Shown here: one piece after another, positions 1 through 6,900 of the stretch | Position numbering within the stretch: position 1 is the stretch's first letter | Layout of the letters: the number at the start of each line of letters is the position of its first letter | Virus record (IMG/VR): IMGVR_UViG_3300002488_000052 | Coordinates: 1-28,117 of that record | DNA length: 28,117 bases | Strand: one strand, 5' to 3' | Source of the DNA: a virus | The notes under the pieces: generated by a model | The model's input: the letters and a program-made list of their open reading frames with translations, nothing else | Database searches by the model: none | What the model was told of the DNA's origin: nothing | Position numbers and translations under genes: made by a program

Positions 1-206
1 TCGCCAGTAAGTGACAATATCAAGTAGACGTTCCCTAGAACCGTGATTGGCTCAACTGCTACCAATGTGCTACCGGGTGTGTTTTCTGCTGCATCCGTCA
101 TTGCTTTGCTGACAGAGCCAGCAGTATTGTACGCACCGAGATTAGCCGTATTGAAATCAGCGGGTGAAAAAGGGCCGATAACTTGTATCTTGGGACTTAC
201 TGCCAT
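1..206 (-). CDS. Partial small beta-rich virion-like protein, cut at left edge
   Basis: The reading frame is open from an ATG at 206 to the window edge, giving at least 68 residues, beginning MAVSPKIQVIGPF. A good ribosome-binding site (GGTGA, about six bases before the ATG) supports the start. The visible part is rich in Thr, Ala, Val and Gly, alternates like beta strands, and has no recognised motif. It follows a run of capsid-module genes on the same strand, so a head-completion, connector or other virion role is an inference from position. The C-terminus lies outside the window, so length and family cannot be judged. Confidence 0.6.
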   Translation of the reverse strand, partial: MAVSPKIQVIGPFSPADFNTANLGAYNTAGSVSKAMTDAAENTPGSTLVAVEPITVLGNVYLILSLTG

Positions 207-223
207 CTAGGTCACCGCCTCAA

Positions 224-466
224 TCAGCGACTTCCCAGTGCAGACCATACTCCGCCGTCACTACCGCTCTCCGTAAAGTGGAGGGTAGTCCCAACTATAC
301 TGATTGGGTTCGCTTGTTCGGTCGTCGTTGATGGGCATACCATAGCCATCATGACGGTGCTGAGATGGCTTGACAAATCAATCGATGAGTCTCCATTTTC
401 CCATGTTCCCGTCACTAACATTAAATCGCCCATTACGTGTACTCTTGTGTCAAATCCTACTGCCAT
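224..466 (-). CDS. Small beta-rich protein of the head module (80 aa), unknown
   Basis: This 80-residue protein has short hydrophobic stretches alternating with Gly/Ser/Thr-Asp turns (for example MLVTGTWENGDSSIDL), which fits a small beta-sandwich. Such proteins are common after the capsid genes of tailed viruses. The ATG overlaps the stop of the upstream 133-aa gene (TAATG), and its ribosome-binding site AGGAGATGA lies inside the last codons of that gene, so the two are translationally coupled. The 15 bases AAATAATAGGAGATG in front of it also occur in front of the major capsid gene. I do not recognise a family; a virion surface or connector protein is possible. Confidence 0.65.
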   Translation of the reverse strand: MAVGFDTRVHVMGDLMLVTGTWENGDSSIDLSSHLSTVMMAMVCPSTTTEQANPISIVGTTLHFTESGSDGGVWSALGSR

Positions 467-867
467 TATTCATCATCTCCTATTATTTCTGTTTTTGTTT
501 CTATTACTTCTGCCGGTTCTTCAACTGGTGCTTCCTCGACTACTGGCTCTGCTACAGGGGTTGGGTTCAAAACACCTTCTACCATTTCTAGCAGCGTGGT
601 CTTGGTTTTGAAGCCGCCACCCACTTGTGTGCCTTTACCTGTTAACCACTCTGTGATTTTCGCCTTCGTCCATGCGGAGTCAGGTATACCGTCGTTTCCT
701 AGGTCTTCATGAGCGCCTTCTATCACGAAATCAGCGCCAAGCCTCTTTCCCCATGTAGCAAGCCATTCATCAGACACCGTACATGGTTTTCTTCTAACCC
801 AATCGGGCATAGATGTATCCAAGTTACGGCGTCTGTGCGATGACCCGATGTATGTTACAGTAGGCAC
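466..867 (-). CDS. 133-aa protein with HeH/SAP-like C-terminal helix pair, acidic tail
   Basis: The start is GTG at 867 with GAGGTGG just upstream, which overlaps the end of the preceding gene. Residues about 60-100 (SAWTKAKITEWLTGKG followed by KTKTTLLEMVEGVLN) fit the helix-extension-helix (HeH/SAP/LEM-like) pattern, in which a first helix xKxxIxxWL is followed by a short extended stretch and a second helix KxxLLxxV. Short HeH domains occur in phage head-tail joining and DNA-binding proteins. The last 30 residues are Pro/Glu/Val repeats and look disordered. In the capsid module, downstream of the decoration-like gene, a connector or DNA-contact role is plausible but inferred. Confidence 0.65.
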   Translation of the reverse strand: MPTVTYIGSSHRRRNLDTSMPDWVRRKPCTVSDEWLATWGKRLGADFVIEGAHEDLGNDGIPDSAWTKAKITEWLTGKGTQVGGGFKTKTTLLEMVEGVLNPTPVAEPVVEEAPVEEPAEVIETKTEIIGDDE

Positions 868-876
868 TTAGCCACC

Positions 877-1266
877 TCAGTTGTACATTACCAGCATTTG
901 TCCGGCTGTCACAGTTCCAGCAGTCTCCAATGTGACTACTAGTCCGCTGAAGTTTGCTCCCATTGCTACACCTGCGTTGGCTGTGCCGTTCTCGGTAAAT
1001 ACTGCTAGAATTGCACTTGCTCCACCGCTTAGTGTCACTGTTGCGCCATCCGTTGTTGAACCCAATGTGATTAGGGCCATCTTTGGTGCTGGGTCGTATC
1101 CGTTTGCTGCATCTGCGTTGATTGGATGAAATCCATCAAGTCCGCCGGGGTATGTACCACCTCGTGCTAGGTGTTCTGTTGTGTCATGCGAACCCGCTCT
1201 GAGTTCCCATGCCCCTACTAGGGTTGCTGTCGTACTGCTTCCTGCTACAATTAATTGTTCTGCCAT
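877..1266 (-). CDS. Probable capsid decoration / small beta-rich virion protein
   Basis: This 129-residue protein begins MAEQLIVAGSSTTATLVG and is rich in Gly, Ala, Thr and Val with alternating hydrophobic residues. It ends with ...VTAGQMLVMYN, a strand pattern like that of small beta-barrel decoration proteins. It lies directly after the major capsid gene, 38 bases away, the usual place for a decoration (lambda gpD-like) protein in HK97-type viruses. It has its own strong ribosome-binding site within a 20-base leader identical to that of the capsid gene, which suggests similarly high expression. No specific family was recognised; the decoration role rests on position, composition and the shared leader. 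Confidence 0.65.
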   Translation of the reverse strand: MAEQLIVAGSSTTATLVGAWELRAGSHDTTEHLARGGTYPGGLDGFHPINADAANGYDPAPKMALITLGSTTDGATVTLSGGASAILAVFTENGTANAGVAMGANFSGLVVTLETAGTVTAGQMLVMYN

Positions 1267-1280
1267 ATCTTTTCATCTCC
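1261..1280 (-). promoter_or_regulatory. High-efficiency ribosome-binding leader shared with the capsid gene
   Basis: The minus strand reads GGAGATGAAAAGATATGGCA, containing the GGAGATGA ribosome-binding site, an A-rich spacer and the ATG of the decoration-like gene. The same 20 bases occur at 2478-2497 over the start of the major capsid gene. The AT-rich stretch just before it (ATAATATAAACG) could also hold a promoter element, but this is unproven. Confidence 0.6.
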
Positions 1281-1304
1281 GTTTATATTATCTCCAAGAC
1301 AACC

Positions 1305-2483
1305 TCACTTAAGGTCTCTTATGCTCCCTTGTGCTCCGAAGAAAGTAGTCCATAGTTCTCCCATGGTTCTGTATAGCCCTTCTTGGCCCAATCTGTTTAT
1401 TGCGAATGGGTCACCAGTTTCGATGCCGCTTTCGAAGTATTGTGTTGGAATTGCTGTGCTGAAGTATAGATAGTCAGTATCTAGGTAGTACATTCTGCTG
1501 ATTCCATCAGGAAGCATATCCTTGGATGGAATGATTGGAACACCGTTGTATGTTGCTACGATGAATCCAGCCTCGATACCGGGTACACCCTTCACACCGT
1601 TGTATGTTGGGGTGATTCTCTTCTCTTCCATGAACCTCTGCTGGGATTGTAGCAGTTGCTGAATCCTCATTAGAGTGTCGTATCCAGTTAGGATGACTTT
1701 CGGGTTTCCACCACGTTTCCACATCTTTTGGAACATTTCGTCCATGATGTCTAGTGTTAGAACTCTTTGATTTCCTGCTGAAGCGTCTGCTCCACAGGAT
1801 ACTTCTGCATTTGCCCAATCGTTTGAACCTGCTGTCCTAGAAATCGAGTAGATGTCTAGGTCTCCTGCTGCATCGACGTGTGGTGTACCACCGCTTGTTC
1901 TTAATCCAGTCAAACCGTTGGTTGTACCGTCTGCTGCGGTCACTCTGTCTAGAGACTCGAAGTTGTTTCCTGCTTTATCGTTAACATCTGTTAAGAGCAT
2001 CTTGTTAACCATTTCAGCGTGGTGCTTACCCATCTCTTCTTTCATTACAGAGCGGATATCTCCCATTCCATCATCCTTGTCAGAAAGGAAGATAGCAGTT
2101 TCAGACATATCGAATGTGTGAGCGATTGTCTTTGGTTTTGCTGCTACATGCTGGAATTTTGGCCTAACTGTCTCAGGTAGTGTTGCGTTTTCTGCAACTC
2201 CGCCGTGTAGCGTACCGTCGTTGTTAGGTCTCTCGGTTATGACACGCCATCCTGACCTGTCCCAAGGTTTCTTTGGTAGTATAGAGAAGGCGTTGAACTC
2301 TTGGTTCAGTTGTGACCAAACTTTGCGCCCATAGATTGCTTGGTATGTACCAGCAGTCGTAGACAGCATAGGGCTGTCAGCCTTCAACAATTCGCTACCA
2401 CTGTATGAGTAGCCCATTGCGTTTCCTGCGCCATAGTAGTAGCGCTCCATGTCTGTTATTGTTCGTACGTAATTTCTTGCCAT
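1305..2483 (-). CDS. Major capsid protein, HK97-fold type
   Basis: This 392-residue protein is the predicted shell subunit of the virion. It lies directly downstream of the protease-scaffold gene and is followed by a decoration-like gene, the standard HK97 order. Visible features fit a capsid subunit: an N-terminal arm (residues 1-50), a segment with a hydrophobic start and a PKKPWDRSGWRV strand that resembles the E-loop/spine-helix entry, a long central region ending in the helix LTLDIMDEMFQKMWKRGG followed by PKVILTGYDTL (typical of HK97 A-domain sheets), and a C-terminal stretch YYLDTDYLYFSTAIP. The ATG has an excellent ribosome-binding site. I place it by context and fold-like pattern, not by a signature motif. 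Maturation may remove part of the N-terminus, since a protease is encoded next to it. Confidence 0.85.
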   Translation of the reverse strand: MARNYVRTITDMERYYYGAGNAMGYSYSGSELLKADSPMLSTTAGTYQAIYGRKVWSQLNQEFNAFSILPKKPWDRSGWRVITERPNNDGTLHGGVAENATLPETVRPKFQHVAAKPKTIAHTFDMSETAIFLSDKDDGMGDIRSVMKEEMGKHHAEMVNKMLLTDVNDKAGNNFESLDRVTAADGTTNGLTGLRTSGGTPHVDAAGDLDIYSISRTAGSNDWANAEVSCGADASAGNQRVLTLDIMDEMFQKMWKRGGNPKVILTGYDTLMRIQQLLQSQQRFMEEKRITPTYNGVKGVPGIEAGFIVATYNGVPIIPSKDMLPDGISRMYYLDTDYLYFSTAIPTQYFESGIETGDPFAINRLGQEGLYRTMGELWTTFFGAQGSIRDLK

Positions 2484-2497
2484 ATCTTTTCATCTCC
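2478..2497 (-). promoter_or_regulatory. Ribosome-binding leader of the major capsid gene
   Basis: GGAGATGAAAAGATATGGCA on the minus strand, identical over 20 bases to the leader at 1261-1280. Upstream of it, AATAAATAATA is AT-rich and could hold a promoter element within the 37-base gap after the protease-scaffold gene; that part is a guess. Confidence 0.6.
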
Positions 2498-2520
2498 TAT
2501 TATTTATTCTTGAGTAGTAT

Positions 2521-3906
2521 TCACTCGAACGTCTTAGACGCCAAGTTGTGTACTTCCTCCCATGTCATTGTTGCTAAGTCTTCAGTCGAAGGAACGACCA
2601 CGGATGGTGCGCTCTCGGACTTGCGGATTTCGCCTCCTTCGGAAGGAGTTGCTATTTCATCGATTCTTGCACCTAGTGCTTCGATGGATTTCTGTATCTC
2701 ACCAAGAGGGCCACGTGCATCGAAGGCTAATGCCTCTGATTTTGCTACCTCGTCTTGTCTCTCAGCAGCGAAGCGAGTAGCGAATTGCTTCTCTAGGTTA
2801 GCCTTGAACTCCTGTTCTAGTGCTGCTGCTTTGTATACTTCGTATGCAGATTCTACATCTGCGTCGGATGCTGATGTCACGAAGTCGGATTTTTCGACTT
2901 TGCCACCGCTTCCAGTTGTTTTGCCGATAGCATTGGTAGACGGACTTCCGTTTTCCTGCACTCGACCTTTGACTTGACCTGTGTGCTGCTCGTATCCAGC
3001 ATCCCACTCTTCAGGAGTAGAACCTAGATTGGCTTTCTCCAAGTCATCGAAGTGTGCTCGTGCAGATTCAGTGTCTACACCGCCACTCTTCAAGGTGTCT
3101 TCCATCCAGTTTAGGTACTCGGATGTAATGACGTCTGAGTACTCTGAAGATTTCTCGACAGTTGCTTCTGCGTCTGCCACTACTTCTTCAGTATCCTCGG
3201 ATTTCTTACCCTCGTCTTTCTCGTCGGCTTTCTTGTCCTTCATTGCTGCTGCAAGTGCCGGTGGCATGGCTTTCTCCATGTCATCCAGTCTTCCCTCAAG
3301 GCGCGATAGAACATCGCCAAGTTGTTTCATCATTTCATTATCGTTCTCTGCTTCTGTCATTTTTGTCACTTCCGTGTTGTTTTTATCTTCTTTTAATATG
3401 CTGAATGTTGCTTCGGGATTGATGCCTTTTTCACAAATCGTTATTTCGTGTAGTTCCAGTTTGCTAATTTCTTGGTAATCGCCTCTTTTAGGGTCTGATT
3501 TTCTGACTCTCTTAAACGCTTGACCACCGATACTGAATCCTCTGAGAACGCCTTTTCTGATTTCTGCTGAAACCTCTTTTGCTTTCTCGATGTCGTTACG
3601 TAATTGTACTACTACAAACATTCCGACATCATCGACTTCGCTTTTCCACAACCTCCCTTCGCTATCTGTGTAATTCGGTACTACATCTCCAACTTGTATA
3701 TTACTGTGAGCCAATTGAACGTTTCTGTATGACGGATTTTCCATGAATTTCCGAAATGCGTGTTTCAATGCCTCCTTTGTTATTACGTCGCCTTGCTTGT
3801 CTACAACTTCCACACTGGCATAGCCAGCGACAATGAGGTCGTTTCCTCCCTTGAGTACGACCAGTGGGTCGTCATCCTGTCTGAAAAGTTGTCTACTTCC
3901 GAGCAC
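2521..3906 (-). CDS. Prohead protease (S78/XkdF-like) fused to scaffold
   Basis: Residues about 20-170 match the XkdF-like branch of herpesvirus-type prohead proteases: the opening VDKQGDVITKEAL, the catalytic histidine in QLAHSNIQVGDVV (H67), the serine in LRGFSIGGQAF (S125) and the closing strand LELHEITICEKGINP, with E154. Residues about 180-461 are charged, with coiled-coil stretches (190-215 and 355-420), and probably form the internal scaffold that the protease degrades during head maturation. The last 22 residues contain MTWEEVHNLA, which is repeated in a 116-aa protein at 9958-10308. No ATG is available upstream, so the start is GTG at 3906 or, less usually, an ATT at about 3945, because the frame stays open and protein-like (IEVVKHYVPTDS) for 15 codons before the GTG. 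It lies directly upstream of the capsid gene. Confidence 0.85.
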   Translation of the reverse strand: MLGSRQLFRQDDDPLVVLKGGNDLIVAGYASVEVVDKQGDVITKEALKHAFRKFMENPSYRNVQLAHSNIQVGDVVPNYTDSEGRLWKSEVDDVGMFVVVQLRNDIEKAKEVSAEIRKGVLRGFSIGGQAFKRVRKSDPKRGDYQEISKLELHEITICEKGINPEATFSILKEDKNNTEVTKMTEAENDNEMMKQLGDVLSRLEGRLDDMEKAMPPALAAAMKDKKADEKDEGKKSEDTEEVVADAEATVEKSSEYSDVITSEYLNWMEDTLKSGGVDTESARAHFDDLEKANLGSTPEEWDAGYEQHTGQVKGRVQENGSPSTNAIGKTTGSGGKVEKSDFVTSASDADVESAYEVYKAAALEQEFKANLEKQFATRFAAERQDEVAKSEALAFDARGPLGEIQKSIEALGARIDEIATPSEGGEIRKSESAPSVVVPSTEDLATMTWEEVHNLASKTFE

Positions 3907-3967
3907 ACTATCGGTAGGAACGTAATGCTTTACTACTTCAATGCTCCGGGACTACCAATCAAGGTTT

Positions 3968-6900
3968 CTACGAGGCATTTTCGTTATACTGCTTGGCATT
4001 TCGTGCCATCTTTTTCCTTCTTCCCGGATAATCATCAGGTTTCTCGGGGTCTTGCTCCGGGCGCTCTTTCATATCCCAATCAGGAAGACTCTCCTCGGCT
4101 ATAAGGGACGTAGGGCCTCTAGGACTCTCAGTGCCATCTCCGACGTCTATGCCCAATCCCCTTCCTCCACTCATGGGGTAATGACCTGCGAAACCCTTGT
4201 CGAGTTTGTCTAGTGTCTTCTCTATCAGTAGCAGCGCCTTTAGTGTGTCCTTCGGTTTCAAGATTATGCTGCTGTCTTTCTTGGGTTTCAGTATCCCAGC
4301 GCTCTGATGCTCTATCCTGCGGGCGCGGTCGTCTGTCATACCATCATCAATCGCCTCGTCCTTCTCGCTTTTGAGGTATGCAAACCCATTCTCCCAGTAT
4401 GGTTGTAGGCTCTTCGCCAATCTCACTGAGTAGTTGGAGTCTGATATCGAGCCTATCGCTGCTACTGGATTAATTGGGCCTTCTTCGCTTATTTCGTACT
4501 TCACTAGGTCTTCGGGCAATTTTATTATGAAATGCTTCTCTTCAATCTCCATCGTGAAAGGAACATGGTACAATATATCCTCTTTTGCTAGCATCACCCA
4601 CTTTGGATGTTTCTCCTCCCCTTTCATGTAGGTTGACTTCGCATCCCTAAGTAAAATCATCTTGTTCTCCTTTCCTAGGGATTCTACCGCATTCTTCAGA
4701 CCTACCTCGTCTGTCACTCGTATATCTGATGGACTTGGCACATGTACTGGGTGATAACTATCGAACTGGCCTCTCAGTAACTTAACTCTCTCACGAGTGG
4801 TCAGTTCCATAACTTGGTCATTATCATACATGAGAATGTCTGTTATGAATAAATCACCATCCACTAATGTGGCATCTACGATGTAGTTTTTCTTACATGA
4901 CGAGCGTAATGAAGACCTCATCTCGTCGCTGGTGGATTGAACTTCACCATCTTCGTTTTCTAATTTTATATTGTTGCCCTTCTTGGTTACCTTGCATCTT
5001 ACGCCTTCTCTATGAGCAGAGACTACCCATTCTCCTGTGAATCCTCTCAATTGCGCCATATCTTCCAAATCGAATATCCTATGCATAGGTTCAATCAATG
5101 GTACTTCTTTAGGGACATCCGATTTACCAAATAACTGCCAATCGTTTTGATGAGGCATAGTTCCTTCAATACCGGGAGTATTCATAGGAGCACTGCCCAT
5201 AGGTTCATGAGAATCATATATCATCTGCATATGTTCGGGGCTGTGTGTATCTGAAAGCAACTGCTGTACAGAAGTTCTTGGAATGGGGTTGTAGTTAGTA
5301 GGTTGTGGATAATTGCCCACTACTGGCACACCTCCATCGAATTCTAGACCAAATTCCGCGATTCCCTCCTCACCTGTGTGCATTGCACCATCGTTTATCA
5401 CATCCATCGGCACTACTCCTTGTTGACTCTCTATCGAGGCTATCTTTGCATCTCGCCGCATTCCCACTCTGTTTTCAGTAACAGTAGGCATGTCAGAAGA
5501 TATCTGCTCAGGCACTGTTGCTGTGTCTAGCATCATGATGTGGCTGGCGATGTCTTTCACGCGATTATGCCTCTGCGCTTCTCTCCAACCTGTTGTACCT
5601 TCGAATACAGGATGTAAGAGCGTTTTACCGCTTCTAGATTCAACTTTGCCGCTCCTGCTCTTCTTCTGCTTGGGAGGCTCGTGTATTGCTAATCCATACG
5701 CATCTAGTTGTTTTTCGCTCACTGGTCTATTCCTCTCTGCTGTCTTGAAGTGATTGCCTATCCAAGATATAGCATTGTGTAGCGGTATTCTCTGTGCGAA
5801 TGTCTTCAATGCATTCTTTCTACCGGGGTCGTTGCTTCCCTTTGGCCAGTTCATCTTATCGTTCATCAATGCTGTATCCAGTGCATCATGTGTGCTGTCT
5901 AATCCTAATGCGGAACTGAACATGTCCGGGTTATCGTTGTTCCAAGGTACTCCAAGTCCTGCTAGTTTACCAAATGACATAGCGACTACATCCGAGTTCA
6001 GGCCGGATAGCCAATCCTTGACGTACTCTCGGTGAGCCTTATCTTTAGGTAGCCCTAGTTTCTCTAGGGTCATGTCTGCTTCTTGATTACTGGCATTTTG
6101 AATTGGGCTTATAGTATGCCCCTGTTTAACCGCGTCTTGCTGAAGCAATGTTGAGAGGGTTGAGAACTTGTTGCTCGTAGTATCCAATTCTACTTCTCTG
6201 TCCTCATAACCATGAGTCACTCCCCCGTCTCCTCCGGTATGGTGTAGAGAGCGTTGTGCACCGGATATCAGAGCATGGGCATTTAACAACGCTTTAGGAT
6301 TCTCAGGGTGAAAAGCAAGAGGAAACTTCTCTTCTATGATGGGTCTGAGTCTTTTGGCTTCTTCAATGACGGCATTGTGGTCTGATAGGAGCATTCTCTC
6401 TATTTCATTATTTACACCGAAATTCTGTGCGTCCATAGTGTCTCTTTCTGCTGCACTTCTCTGCTGAATCATTGTCCTGATTCTTTCTCCTATCTCTTGT
6501 AGTTGCCCTTTAGGAGTGTTAGGGTCATTAAGAGCCTCTTCAGCAGCCAGCAGTTCATCTTCGAAACCTTGCCCCATTGTGTCTATCGGTTTAGTGAACA
6601 TTGGTAGATTACCCATGACCTGACCAACGTCTAATCCTTCAGGCATCATTCTATCTGCGTTCTTGACGAATTGCGTAAATGGTATAATCGAGTGGATTGC
6701 GTCTTTCAAACCTCTGTTGACTCTACCATTCAACAATGACATCAAATGTGTTTGAGATGCATTTCTACTGATAGACACATCTCCTCCGGCTTCTCTTCTC
6801 CCTTTGTTTCCCTGCTTATTTCTTATTACGTTCGTCTCTACGTATGGATTATGATGAGAGAATGTGTTTTTAGATAAATCTAATTCTCTTTTTCTAGGGT

